From: Klebsormidium nitens
Lineage: Eukaryota > Streptophyta > Klebsormidiophyceae > Klebsormidiales > Klebsormidiaceae
Reading direction: 5' to 3'
NCBI GenBank assembly: GCA_000708835.1
Contig: DF237147.1
Coordinates: forward strand, 7,169 to 71,168
DNA length: 64,000 bases
Positions 11,201-23,200 of this stretch are shown here, in pieces. Position 1 is the stretch's first letter, and every line of letters starts with the position of its first letter. The position numbers and the translations under genes are program-made. The notes beneath the pieces are model-generated. The model did no database searches, was not told the origin of the DNA, and was given only the letters and a program-made list of their open reading frames with translations.

Positions 11201-12526
11201 CCCAGCGCTCGCCGCAGCACTGCCGGTGGTCTTCCAAGGTGGACTGGACGATTGCAACAAGGCGAGTGACATTCTATGTGCGATCCCATGGAATGACGAT
11301 ATCAGCAGGGGTGTGGAAGGGTGAGCAAGGTGTCACTCATGATAACGAGGGACTTCCAAGTGCAGCAGTGTGTTCCTCTGTAAACAAACCCAGCTTAGAG
11401 CTTGCCGCGTTTAAAAGGAGAGCTCTGCCTGTAGTGAAGAAAGAACGCAACTTCTTTGGTTCTAAAAGACACTCTCCACAACATCGCTTTGCACATGGAC
11501 GGAAGATCTACACAGGATCAAAGGAGTGAAGAAAGTGGGGCCAAAGGTCTGTCCCGGCTCTGCTCAAGCTTTCTGCAAGCTGTCAGCAGGACTGAATGAG
11601 GAGGTATGATCAGCCAAAGTGGGCATTCAACGGAGTGGTTTGGTGACTTTCGTCTCTAAATGTATACTGTCTGCAGCGACATCAGTCCTGAGCTTACCTG
11701 AGGAGGTACAGCACGAGGAACAGGCGGCTGTCCTTGAAAGCGTGGGCGAATGCCACCATGTTCAAAACAACACGCAGATAGCCTGCAGCATCAAGGGAGA
11801 CACAAAATAACACGTCGGAAGTATGTTAACTAGTGAGCAGTGAGGTTGCAAGTCAAATCGAGGCAATGAGAACCGACAGCTTCATGTTAGCAGCCAAAGA
11901 ACAATTGCTCGAGATGACACTCCCCCTTTTCGATAAAAACACTTAAGAAAGTTGATCAGCAGAGTTGCCTTATTAAGGACCCACAAGCATTTGAGATGGG
12001 TACAGAAAAGATGGTACAATGTGGGGGACTCAAAAGTCATAAGGGAAAAGTTACTCGGATGTTCCGCTGATGGAGGAAAAATGGAAGAAGTCATTGGACA
12101 GGAGGACCGAACGAAGGGATAGTGGTGGGCACAAAGCAAGATGCCCTTCCATGAACACCCTGGAACAGCATTCTCGCTGTCGGGACAAGTTGGAAGGTTT
12201 GATAGGTCCTAAAAAGCTGCGGGAATCTCCTACGGCCATCATAGTGGCCAATGCTTCTTACATCCATGTATGCTAGCAGTCCCAAGGTATTAGGGCACGT
12301 ATGCAGCACTAAAGCTATGTTGCACCAATTTCAATTGCCCCTTTAAAGGCGTCCAAAGGCCTCACTTTTGAGAAGCTGCATCTTGCGGCCATACAAGTAT
12401 GGAAGTGCGGTGCCAGTAACACTCCTGACGTTTGTTGCTTCAATCAGAAGTGCAGACAGGCAAAGGGAGGAGGTCGATTGTCTCACCGATCAAATTAGGA
12501 ACATACAGATAGATGGAGAGCGCCAT
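8286..12526 (-). CDS. PIS1: CDP-diacylglycerol-inositol 3-phosphatidyltransferase (PI synthase)
   Basis: Makes phosphatidylinositol from CDP-diacylglycerol and myo-inositol, usually in the ER membrane. Exons in transcript order: 12526-12487, 11782-11698, 11163-11114, 10650-10566, 10208-10140, 9347-9233, 8714-8658, then 8486 onward; phases join cleanly. The spliced protein shows MALSIYLYVPNLIGYLRVVL, the complete CDP-alcohol phosphotransferase signature DxxDGxxARx8GxxxDxxxD (DELDGRFAR ... GAVLDMVTD), LDVASHWLQMYSTF, SKTSHKDVD and a C-terminal GWAVKQVVNLVQ, all as in plant PI synthases. An in-frame stop lies upstream of the ATG. The last exon is less certain: reading through a GTGAGG donor at 8387 reaches a stop at 8286 and gives about 233 residues, near the family length; an unseen final exon is possible. 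It shares an 869-bp divergent intergenic region with the SLC37-type gene. Confidence 0.93.
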
Positions 12527-13395
12527 GGCGTGGCCTCTTTCCCTACTTATAGCAGCGCGGTGTCCTGGACCTCAGCAGAGCTGCTCAGCTGCTCGAACTG
12601 TCACCTGTAAAAGCGAAATTACCTAGCGAGAAGAAAGCTACAAAAAGATTTCAGGCTTTCGAAGACAAATTGCTCCATGAGGTCCTTGGTCCTCGGAGGA
12701 ACGCTAAATTAAATTTAAAATACAAGCATTTGGCGCTGGTGACTGGTCCACACTCAAGTCGGAACCCTAAAATCTGGCCTGCTTGGCAAGCATACTAAAC
12801 CGGCAGTGTGAATGTGTAGGATTCTAGTCAATCTATGTGATCTGACCGTCGATATGCGATCGGACGCCTTCAGCGAGTTCCTAATGGTCAAAGAGAGTGA
12901 CCGTCCGTCATTGCCAGGGCACTGACAGTGACTGTGTCAGTGATGGCAGTGAATGAGATACTAATTTTTTGTGCGCGTTCCTCTCACAATTCTGCCTTTC
13001 ACTGTCATACATTTGGAGCTGATCTCGAGGCCTTCTCGTTCTATCTAGCTACCTGTGCATGCCAAGCGAGGGCGCCTTGCAAATCGCTTGTGTATGCGCC
13101 AATTGTATAGATGGTGCTTAGCACATGCTGCATCGGGAGCATATCTCGACCTTGGCTTACGTTGTGAGATTGATGCATCAGGTTTGAGCTATTGCTAATA
13201 GAGGGATCGGAGACCGGAGGCTCCTATCAAGCTTGGAAGGCCATCTTGGAGTTGCACATGAGTAGTTGGTCAAAGAGCGGCGCTTTTGCCCAATCTCAGG
13301 AAGGTATCATCCCCAGGAGATGTAGAGCTGTGGCAGCCAAACATTAAAAAGGGCGGTGCTGCTGCGAGAGGGCCCTTTCTCGGGCTGTGTTTGTG
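12527..13395. promoter_or_regulatory. Divergent intergenic region, PI synthase / SLC37-type transporter
   Basis: 869 bp between the two start codons, expected to hold both promoters and 5' UTRs. I see no clear TATA box or repeated operator. The sequence is mixed and without coding potential. Confidence 0.5.
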
Positions 13396-15369
13396 ATGGC
13401 GCGCCTTGCTCCCGGGGCGGCCCTGCTGGCCCGGTGCTGTGGCAAGCGGTGCAGCCTGCGCAGCTATCAGCTGCAGGCCCTGGGCCTCACCTTCCTGGCA
13501 TACACACTGTATCACGCCGCCAGGAAACCCCCCAGCATCGTCAAGAGCTCCCTGGATCCTGAGAAGGATGTGGCTGCTGCCTCGGCCGCCAGCAACCTTG
13601 GCGCAGCGGGCCCTGCAGCCGGATGGCCTCCCTTCAACAGCGCGGGTGGGAAGGGCCTGCTGGGGGACCTGGACGTGGCCTTCCTGGGTGCGTATGCGGC
13701 GGGCATGTTTGTGGCGGGCCACCTGGGGGACCGCGTGGACCTGCGCCTCTTCCTCTTTGGTGGCATGTTCCTCTCGGGCGCCTTCACCGTCCTGTTTGGT
13801 ATGGGCTTCTTCTGGGGCGTGCACCGCCTGGCCTACTTCCTGCTCGTCCAGGTGGCTGCGGGCGCGTTCCAGAGCACCGGGTGGCCCAGCGTGGTGTCCG
13901 TGGTGGCCAACTGGCACGGCAGCCAGCGCCTGGGCTTCATCATGGGCTGCTGGAATGCGCACGTCTCCGTTGGCAACATTCTAGGGTGAGCACTGTCTGC
14001 TGCCTCCGCCAGGGGCACGCTTGCTCATCAAGGCCTCAGGTGCTGCCATCCTGCGGGAACTAGTAATGGACCTCCTCAGGATTGGGCAAGAAGCGGAACG
14101 TCCCTGTCCAGCTGTGGTGCATGGCCTCTTGTGCCCCTTCACCTGCTGTCTGCCCCTGCTGTCTGCCTGCCACGTTGCGCCCTGCTCGCTCCCCTCAAGG
14201 GCCTCACGTTGCTCGCTTTGCGGTGCCTGCCGCAGGTCGCTCATTGCGGCGGAAGTGCTGGACCAGGGGTGGGGCTACAGCTTTGTGGTCCCGGGGCTGC
14301 TCCTTATGGCGGGCGGCGTGGTCATGTTCCTCTTCCTGGTGGTGCACCCCGAGGACGTGGGCCTGCACCTGCCGCGCGAAGCCGTCCCCGACGCAGACAC
14401 CGCGGATGCCGGGGAGGAGGCCTCCACCCTGCTGCAAGACCGGCAGGAAGTAGCGGGCGCGGGAGGGGAGAGTGAAGATGCGGGCAGCGTGGCGCACAGC
14501 GACATGAAGGGGATCAGCTTCTGGGAGGCGTGGAGCATCCCGGGGGTGGCGCCATTTGCGGCGTGCCTCTTCTTCACCAAGCTGGTGGCGTACTGCCTCA
14601 TGTACTGGCTGCCCTTCTACATCCGGCACACCAGTGAGCGCGCCCGCCCTGCCCCTGGCAGGTCTTCGGCCGGAGGCGTGCAGTGTCCGCTGCCTCGTTG
14701 AAGCACAGGCATGTATCCTAATCCAAGTCTATGTTTCCAGCAGCACTGCCTCGCAATTCAGGAGTTTGCTCCGGACGCCAGCCTGATTCGGACCCCACTG
14801 GTCTTGCAGACATTGGTGGTTCCTACCTGTCTGACGCCGCGTCCGGGCGGTTGTCCACTTTGTTTGACATTGGCGGGGTGGCGGGCGGCATCCTGGCGGG
14901 GTCCCTGTCCGACCACTTTGCGGCGCCTGCATCGACGGCGGCCGCGTTCATGTACGCGGCCATCCCGTGCCTGTGGGTGTACTTCCTGTGGGGGCACATC
15001 AGCCTGGGGCTTAACATCGTGCTGATGGTCCTGGCGGGCGTGTGCGTCAACGGCCCATACGCACTCATCACCACGGCTGTCAGCGCAGACCTGGGCAAGA
15101 AGGGCTCCCTGAACAACAGCCGGGCTACCGCCATCGTGACTGCCATCATTGACGGCAGCGGCTCGGTGGGGGCAGCCATTGGGCCGCTGCTGACTGGTTG
15201 GATCTCGCAAGCAGGCAGGGGGCAGGGCTGGAGGTTCGTGTTCTACATGTTGATGTTGTCTGCCTTGGCTGCAGCGTTGCTTTTGAGTAAGCTTGTGAGG
15301 CATGAGTACCGTGAGCGGAGACTGAATCGAAGCCTTGTCCCTCAAGAGGGGGACCCGCTTGAACAGTAG
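13396..15369 (+). CDS. Major facilitator, SLC37 family (glycerol-3-phosphate / sugar-phosphate transporter type)
   Basis: Three exons (13396-13985, 14236-14633, 14810-15369) join in phase to 515 residues, a normal size for 12-helix SLC37 proteins. Visible family features are the N-terminal [20 protein letters not shown] (the Y-x-x-R-K-P segment), the MFS loop motif [12 protein letters not shown] after helix 2, [12 protein letters not shown], and in the second half [18 protein letters not shown] and [21 protein letters not shown] long hydrophilic loop of about 60 residues ([13 protein letters not shown] and upstream) separates the two six-helix halves. Members exchange glycerol-3-phosphate or glucose-6-phosphate for phosphate; which substrate applies here cannot be read from sequence. 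A TGTAA motif, the usual chlorophyte polyadenylation signal, lies about 100 bp after the stop (15467-15471). Confidence 0.92.
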
Positions 15370-16506
15370 TCCAGTTCGATGCTTTTTCTGACAACGTGGG
15401 AGAGATCCTGAACGGTCTGTACAGGAATGTTGACAAGGTCTCAATATGGATAATTTTGGATACAGCTGTAACATATCAAAGTCAAATACAGATTCACTGG
15501 ATGCAACTTGACTAGCTGTGCACCATACTTGTACCATGCATACCCGGATTAAGGCCGTATGTCCAATTTGAATCTGTTGATTGTTTGATTCAATTGGCAG
15601 ATCCTTTGTTGAGCGCCCCTGGATCATCATCTTATTAAGGTGTAATACGGACATCCATGATCAAGCGGCGATCGACTACTAAACACGTGTCCACTATAGC
15701 GAGATCACTGCAGCTGCTTTGCCTTCTCCCTGCTGCGAAGGTAAGTGGTCAACAGCTCAGTATAAGCTAGTGTAGATGTGCCGCCACGACATAAACACGC
15801 CCCATGTTTCATGCACGTACAAAAACTGAAGTAGGCTGAAGCGCACATTGATTCAAACATTTAGATTGTTTCATGGCATTCATGGCGGCAACAAAGGAGT
15901 ACTCTCACTTTCCCTTCCCAAGTACGTATATATAGTGGCAACATCGACTTTATACGCTAACCTTCGTGAGCTCTTGGAATATTCCGCAAGTTAGCGCTCT
16001 AAGATGTCATTTTTGCTCGGTCCGGAGACCATGAACTATAACAGTGCTTTTGCTAAACCTGAAACATGTACTTTACACCTTCATGAAGAGATTCAGAGTG
16101 CAAACGCTTTCGCTCCTCCTCACGTTTCCTAAGCGCATCGACTATATGGGATCCGCAAACGTCGGTTGGTCGAGTATACTGGCTATGCTAGGTCTTTGGC
16201 GTGCTGCTTGCATACCAGACTGAGAAGCGCCTCCAGTGGCCACACCCTGCACAACAACCAGAAAGGCTGTAATGAGGTGTAGAATACATAATTGACCGTA
16301 AATCAACGACCGCTTGCTAATGAACTCTAATGTCCATTGCTATGTATTCAACAACAAGAATTAAAACGGACCAGTGAGTTATAGACAAGCAACAAGTGAG
16401 TTATAGACACAATGTCAATGAAGGCAAACTCGTCTTGGCAGAGTATTGAGTCACTTATATGTGCGGACTCAAAAGTAGCCGGCCACATCCCCTCCTCTTC
16501 GGGCCA
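15370..16506. other. Convergent 3' intergenic region
   Basis: Sequence between the tail-to-tail SLC37-type and TFIIIA genes. No gene or structured repeat was recognised. It could contain an unrecognised terminal exon of TFIIIA. Confidence 0.5.
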
Positions 16507-18341
16507 TTATCTTTTCGTGGCAGGGCAGCAGCCAGTGTCAGTGCTCACCACTCCGGCTGGTGGATGCTTGGTGGCTGAGTGGCGGGCCCGGTCAGCCTCG
16601 GTGAAGAAAGAGGCCGGGCAGCCAGCGGTGCTGCAGGGGTGTCGTGCCTCCTTCAGGTGGGCGACCGTTAAGTGCTGCTTGAGTGACCTCCTCTGCAGGC
16701 CAGGATAGGACCAGCGTTACACAGTCTCTCAGCAGTACACCCATTGTCCTGAAGGAGGTGGAGAGAGGGTGTTGCAACCACCATCGGAACGCACCCAAAG
16801 CATCACGTGGCACTGGCCCCTGAGACAGCTCCGTACCAGCCTGAATTGGGCGGTGCAGCCTGGGACTGGGCAAGCCAGCCCGGGTGGCCCCGAGCCAGCC
16901 TCCTCGTCTGTTGACGTGGCTGCTCCTGAGCTGCTGCGGCCTGAATCGCCTGGTCTTGGAGTGGAGCACTCCTGCGCATCTTTGCAGCCTGGACCACGAT
17001 TTGTGTTTGAAGATGCGCCAATGTTGCTGACGAGTGGCGCTGCTCGGTTGGCTGTGAAGCCTGCAACCCAAGTCATCAACGGTGAGACCTGAGTGTCGTT
17101 CCAAGGCCACACCCTCAGTCTACCAGCATAGTGCACGCAAGGAACACTGCGCAATGAAGAAACTTTTCTATTGTGCCGAACCACGGGGATACAAGCGAAC
17201 AGTATTTGTGAGGCCCACTAGACAACTCTTCCTTGCCACCGCCGCAAATCGCCCCTGCGGAGTTTCAACACTAGAGAAGAAACCTCTTCGCCCTCCCCAC
17301 TGCCCCGCCAGCAGCTTGTCCCATAGCACTGCTTGCCGGTGAGGGTGGTCATTGAGCCAGCACAGCGAGGCTAGCGGTCGCCCTTGCCCTCACCGTGCAC
17401 CGAGGCCTGGTGTGCAGTCAGCAGGCTTCTGAACTTGAAGCGTTTGCTGCACCCTGGCTCTTGGCACATGTGGCCACTTGCGTGGCAGGAGCGCGTGTGT
17501 TCCCACAGCTGCCGCTTGAACGCCGTCTCAAAAGTGCACTCAGGCTCTGAGCAGCGGAAGCAGGCCGCCTGGTGGCGCTTGACGTGCGCGCGCAGGTTGT
17601 CGGGCAGGCTGCACGTGACGGGGCAGCCGGGGATGGGGCAGGGCAGGACCGGCTGGCTGTGGCTCAGCAGGTGGCGGCGCAGGTGGTCCTGCCGCTTGAA
17701 GGTGCGCGCGCAGCCAGCGTGGGGACAAGGGAAGGGCCGCTGCGAAGAGGGTAGATAAGGATTGTAACGACGGGCCAGAATTGGGGCACAGGGTCTGAAA
17801 CATGGATGATCAGTCAGATTAATAGCCGTCATGCCCCTTGCCCCCAGAAGGCCATTGAAGACGAGGCCAAGTAAGCCTGTTGCAACCTCGTAACAAAGCC
17901 AAATCATTAATTTGAATGCTTCTGGTCAATACTTGAGGCCAGATTGCCAGCTTTTTGAGCATCAGTTCACAAGACATCTTTGTTCTTTACCACTCACGCA
18001 CCTCAAACTCTGGTCCAAGGAAATTGTGACTGCAGATTGCAGAGACGTCAGCGCAAAATTATCTCGGGCGCAATAGAGCATCTCACCTGGCCTGTATGGA
18101 TCACGAGGTGCTGTCGCAGATGTGCTGGCTTTGAGAAGGCTATGGCGCAGACCTCACAAATGTGCTGCCGTTCCGAGCTGGTCCCCACCTGCTCCTCCTC
18201 CGGCTGCTGTTGCTCCAGACGCAGCGAACATGCTGCTTTGCCACTAGCACCCCGCAGACTCTTCTTGCGCAACCTGCCACTGTCAGTGCCATCCCCACCG
18301 TCAGTACTATCCCCACCATCCTCGTGTTTCACAGGCCCCAT
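16507..18341 (-). CDS. TFIIIA: Transcription factor IIIA-like C2H2 zinc-finger protein
   Basis: Binds the 5S rRNA gene and 5S RNA in plants and animals. Exons in order: 18341-18087, 17739-17394, 17060-16837 and 16692 to about 16507. Seven fingers are visible: HICEVCAIAFSKPAHLRQH, FPCPHAGCARTFKRQDHLRRH, a CPIPGC finger, FRCSEPECTFETAFKRQ, HMCQEPGCSKRFKFRSLL, CPVPGCTAQFRL joined across an intron to RRSLKQHLTVAH, and HPCSTAGCPASFFTEADRARH. The first finger and the SKPAHLRQH / KRQDHLRRHLL pairing match plant TFIIIA better than generic C2H2 proteins. A Gly/Asp/Ser-rich N terminus and a Ser/Gly-rich linker of about 60 residues between fingers 5 and 6 recall the spacer in plant TFIIIA. Plant proteins have nine fingers, so a C-terminal exon may be missing; the stop used here is reached by reading through a GTGAGC at 16548. 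Confidence 0.8.
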
Positions 18342-19423
18342 GCTAAATGACAGGAGAAAGCGGGAAATAGAGCATAAGGGGGGCAATCTATCTAAGCAGC
18401 TTCCCGCACGAGGATGCTGTGTGTGAGATCATCAGAAGCACAAGAAATTGCCGCCCTAACGACAAAGTCGACTTCTTAGCGCCAGCATCCAATTCTCTCA
18501 ATATCTCTCCCCAGGGTTTTGCTATACCACTCCTTCGCATACCACTCTAGAGCATACCGCTACCTATACTGAGGCTCACGGGCAGCAAGGCACAAGATCC
18601 TCATCCCTCACTCATGCGGGCCGACTTTTGACAGCTGCAGCCTGCCAGTGCACAGCTTCACTCAATGAGACTGGACAGGGTTCGGCCTCCCAAGCTTTTT
18701 TGAAACAGGACCGTCGATGTAGCCATTACCAAGGGAGTTCACGCGTATCGACGGCCACAATCGTTGGTCCCACTCAGAATGCCGCATGTCCAAATATCGA
18801 CGGCCTTGTTTGTGCCGCGTGTCGAGCATAAAGAGGGGGTTGGAGTCGCTTGAAAATAGAATCTGATGCAACGTCATTTGTTCGTCACTTGTTGATTTTC
18901 TAGGGATCGCACGGTCAAGATAACTCCATCGATGTATCGAACGGCCATCTGGCGTCCATTCGATGTTTGTGACTTCGTCGTACAAGCGGTCACACCCCCT
19001 CTTATATCTGTCTCATCTTCTCTTTTCTTCTCTTTTCTCTCTTCTTTTCCCAGCTGTATCTCTTGACTGTGAGTGGGACCCCACCTGTGATATAAGCCCT
19101 CTGGCGCAGCTTTACCGCGGCAAAGGCTTCAAGATACTCGCCCTAGTTGGCTAGGAGACAGTAGGAATCAAGACCCCCTTCTCACGTGCCAAGCTGCATC
19201 GTGAGGAAACTCCGGAAAAACGTGGGCAAATTGGCAGTCGAATCTTGCACGCGAGCGCATTCTGTTGGGAACTTATTGGCTCGCGCGTAACATGAGCCAG
19301 GTCCAAAATACTTAATATACGCGAACCGTTATATTGATTTCACAGAAAATTCGGCGCGAGGAGTGAACGGTGGCACGCACCAATTCGATGAAGCGACCGG
19401 GAAGAATCACCAAGGCGTTCTAC

Positions 19424-19602
19424 CGGACATAAGTAGTAGTTATACCATGAGAGCTCGGCGATATCGATGGTTTCGCGTCGAACGAGAGCTGATATCTCCC
19501 CGAGGGCGGAGCCCCGAGGGGGATATCAAGCTCGAGGTCGACAAGAAACCTTCGATATCGTCGAGCTCGAATGGTATAACTCGCTTATCGCTGAGTCCGG
19601 AC
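19424..19602. repeat. Large imperfect palindrome (foldback)
   Basis: TATACCATGAGAGCTCGG at 19441 is matched by the reverse complement of TCGAGCTCGAATGGTATA ending at 19578. The arms continue inward through CGATATCGATGGTTTC against GAAACCTTCGATATCG, then GTCGAACGAGAGCT against AGCTCGAGGTCGAC. They close on a GC-rich core where GATATCTCCCCGAGG faces CCCCGAGGGGGATATC. CCGGACATAAG and GAGTCCGGAC extend the pairing outside. The whole could form a hairpin of about 70-85 bp stem. It fits a foldback or MITE-like element; no transposase is nearby. Confidence 0.8.
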
Positions 19603-19634
19603 ATTGCATCGCCGTCGAACCTGCTAAGAGATTC

Positions 19635-19666
19635 CTGATATACCCCTCCGCGGCGGGGTATATCAG
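19635..19666. repeat. 32-bp near-perfect palindrome
   Basis: CTGATATACCCCTCCG is followed directly by CGGCGGGGTATATCAG; 15 of 16 positions pair. It lies next to the larger foldback and shares its GATAT and CCCC elements. Confidence 0.85.
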
Positions 19667-19806
19667 TGATATCTCCCCGCCATGTGATTCGACTTCGAAA
19701 CATTTCTGATGGCTCCCGGCAAAATGGCTGAGCGAAAAACCCGGACGGGCGATAAGGTCCTTTTCTTCTCGGGCCGGTTCGGTCTTGGCGGGGCCTCGGA
19801 CCCGTC

Positions 19807-19844
19807 CTAGGAGGATACCGCCCGAAGGGCGGTGTCCCTCCTAG
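19807..19844. repeat. 38-bp hairpin
   Basis: CTAGGAGGATACCGCCC, a GAA loop, then GGGCGGTGTCCCTCCTAG. The arms pair apart from one or two mismatched or bulged bases. It is the third hairpin in about 400 bp. Confidence 0.8.
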
Positions 19845-20258
19845 CCCATTTTGATTACAGGAATGGTGCGCAAGACTGAGAAGAGCGATCATATGCTTGT
19901 GGCAGAAAAACTTCAAGACCACTGTGAATTGAATGCTCGCATGCAAGGCTTGTTAAAGGAAGCTGCGAAGGGTGGGCGCGTGTAGCACAATACGGCACAT
20001 GCATGCCAGCACACCGTCTGATCAAAGTAACATTCGAGAAGAGAACATGATGAAACGATCTCACCTACCAGGAGTCGGCCTACTAGTACTGTCCCTACCT
20101 ACTACCCAGCTCACTAGAGAAACGTGGAGGAAGGGGGTCGGAGATACCTAGTGCGTTGCAACTGATACCGTAGTACTAAGAGGAAGGCAGCTCGGTAGGG
20201 TTATGCAAGGATCGCCCTCGGCTGAATAGCCATTGATTTGTCTCTGCGAGGGCACTCC

Positions 20259-23200
20259 ATGGAAAACGGGGAAGATCGAAACGACTCCCAAGTTCCAGCG
20301 GAGGCTGACGACGAGCGGCCCAGCTTCAAGACGCGCGAGCAGGTGTATGACCGGATTGGGACCCAGCCGGACCCTGTAGGGGAGGCACCGGGACAGGGGG
20401 TGGAGGCGCCAGAGAGGGGCGCAGCCAATGGCGCTGATGCGCTGGACGCAGAGCGGGAGACGGAGGCCGCGGTGGACCTGCAGAAGCACGGGGCCAAGAG
20501 GCCCACCGCCGACACCGACGGGGACGGCAAGGCCAAGCCGGTGTACCCCAGGCCGCGGCCATCGTCCAAAGTGTGCATCCTGTCCATAGACGGAGGTGAG
20601 GGGGTGCCAGCGGCACAGCGCAGCAATGCTGCGTGGGCATGGGTGGCAGCAACTTGGTTTGCCCCTTCGTGTATCTCATGCTCCCCTAGGGGGTCATCCT
20701 GGAGTGGGCATTCTCTTACTGGGCCAATGTGATTGGAAGGGTTTTACTGGCGCCGCTGCGCATGCATGATGTGGGGTGGTGTGTGCCCATGTCCAGGCGG
20801 CGTGCGCGGCGTTATCCCCAGCAAGATCTTGACGCGGCTGGAGCAGATGCTTGCAGAGAAGAGTGGGGACCCTGACGCCAGGGTGGCCGACTACTTTGGT
20901 GAGATCACTTCTGTAAGACTACTTTGTACTGTGGTCAGACTACTTTGGGAAGACCTCTTTTGCACTTTGATCAAACCACTTGGGTAAAACTACTTCAATA
21001 AGATCACTCTGTATTCAAGTGAGACTTCTCTGATAAGATGGCGCCCAACAACCGGAGGCGGCCAACTACTCCTGTTAGAGAGTCCCTAGGGAGGCACAGC
21101 TCCAAAGTCTGGCCCTTGACTGCCCATCAAGTTCTAGTATACCAGTGTGGCTGGTAGCAGTCAGGCGCGCTACAGTGGCCCAAACAGCATATCTTTTGCT
21201 GTGCAATGCTGTCCCCATCCTCCCCCTGCAGTTCCCTGAGCCTTCTTTGCGCCCCTCTGCAGACCTGGTGGCAGGCACGTCCGCCGGTGGTATTCTGGCG
21301 GGTGAGCGTGGCCCTCTCCCAGCTCGTATCCACTCCGTGGCCCACCTGCATCTATCCCTGTGGTGCATCCTCGCTGGGCTGTGGACCTTTTTGTGTCTCA
21401 AAGTGGACCGCGGTTGCTGTCCTGCCCCTTGCCGTGTTGGCCCGCCCTGCTGCTTTGATGGTGCAGAGCTATCCAGTGGACTTGTCGCTGTCCGTGCTTC
21501 TGACGTGCCGAGTGTGGCTGTCCAGTCACATTGCTGGCCCCCAACGAGGCGGGGAGGCCAATGTTCAGTGCGGCCGAGGCAGGGACGTTCTTTACGCGTC
21601 ACGCTGGTACTATTTTCCCGTAAGTTTGCCTTCATCCATACGGCACGTTGGCTTTGAGTAGGAACAGAGCCAGGGCATCTCCGCGCCAGAAAAGTGGCGG
21701 GCAACTGTCGCTAGGCCCCGGTTCGTGGCCGGTCCTCAGACAATGGAACCGGTTCATGAGAACCAGCTCCGATTGGCGGGAATCGATTCTGTTCTCCATG
21801 AGTTGGCCTCAATTCGAGGCCTAGCTCCAGTTCGTCACCGATTTAATGGAGCGGAATGCTCTGGGTCGGCCCAGTTCCGCCCCTGTTCGAATCCAAGGCA
21901 CTCTGTGTCGTAACGATTGAAGTAGGTTGCTTGGATCCGCTTTTCAGACTGTGATGAGTGGTCGTTTCGGGTTCGGTTGTCAGTAAGTGAGGCGCACTGT
22001 TTGTTGGGCCACTGTGAACGGGTGCCCTTCTCTGTGGGGCCTCACTGGGCAAAGAGCTCAGTAACAGTAGCTTCCTCCAGAGGCACTGACTGACTTTGTG
22101 TCACTTCAGGCGGAACAAGCACACGGTCAAGGTCTGGAGGCTCGTCAAGAATGTCTTCCGGCCAGCCTACCGGGTACGCCTGCCTCTCCCCAGGCTTTGA
22201 CGTGCTGACTGACGTCCCGTGTCGAAGACGACCCACGTTACGGCTGGTCATTCTCATTTCGCATGGATGCAAGCGCCGTTCCGGCTGTCTGTCTGTCTGT
22301 CTGCCGCACCTGCCTGTCGTTTGCCTAGCCTACTTCACCCGTCACGACTCTGCAGCTGACCCCCCCCCATGTTTCTTCCCCAGGCGCGCCCCCTAGAGAA
22401 GCTGCTGGCCAGCTACCTGACTACCCCCGCTGGCAAGACGCTCACCCTCAAGGACATCCTGCGGCCCGTCCTCATCACCACCTACGACGTGAGCCCGGGG
22501 CAGCACTGCCAGCGACACGCACTTGCTTCCCAAGGTGTTGGCATGGGAAGTTCCTTTGTTGGGGCGCTGTGGCGTGCAAACTTGTCAGGCTGAAGGCGAT
22601 CTCGCTCGACGTATTTCCCTTCGCACACTGTTCTGCTGCATTGGAGGCACCCCAGTCCGGCCATCCGTATGTCTTTCCCCCGCCTCTCATCGACAAGCCT
22701 GTCCTGACGCTGCAGATCCTGCACGCGCGCCCCTTGTTTTTCTTCTGCCAACGCGCGCGCCTGAGCCCCAGCCACGACTACCTGCTGACGGACGTGTGCC
22801 GGGCCACCAGTGCTGCCCCCGCACTGTTCCCCCCCGCTCGCATTTCCTCGGTGGATCAAAAGAACCGGCGCGTGTGCGTGGACGGGGGCGTCATTGCTAA
22901 CAACCCGGCCCTGGCGGCGGTGCACCACGTGATGGCCAACACGGTGGGGCCCCGCTGCCCCTCCCCTGCCTGTGCCTCACGCGCTCGCGGGAGAGGAAAA
23001 CAGCTCTTCCTTAGCACCAGTGGCAGTCCGAGTCAGGTCTTTCATCGTCGTTGCTGTTTCCTGCTTCACCTTGGCGTGTGGCTGCCAATGCTGCATCTCA
23101 CGCCCTGTGGCCGTTCGTGCAAATCTCTTGAAACTGCTGGCAGCGCTCCCCGCCTTCCCCGCTGCCTCCTTGCTGCTCTGTGTGCGCCGGCTTGCCCTGC

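Larger units (their letters stand above)
18342..20258. promoter_or_regulatory. Divergent intergenic region with foldback structures, TFIIIA / patatin-like lipase
   Basis: 1.9 kb, the longest head-to-head spacer in the window. It holds a pyrimidine-rich tract at about 19010-19055 and the foldback cluster at 19424-19844. The motif ATCGACGG or its complement CCGTCGAT recurs at about 18712, 18748 and 18797. No gene was recognised. Confidence 0.5.

Noticed and set aside
13270-13962. Long minus-strand frame of about 230 codons opposite the SLC37-type exon
   Set aside because: It mirrors a GC-rich exon, has no motif and no partner exons; the plus-strand frame matches the transporter family throughout.
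15465-15475. TGTAA polyadenylation signal as a general rule for this window
   Set aside because: It fits the SLC37-type and FtsZ-like genes, but I could not find it at a consistent distance after most other stops, so no general claim is made.
14758-15654. 298-codon minus-strand frame
   Set aside because: Antisense shadow of the third SLC37-type exon caused by high GC; low-complexity Arg/Pro/His composition and no domain.
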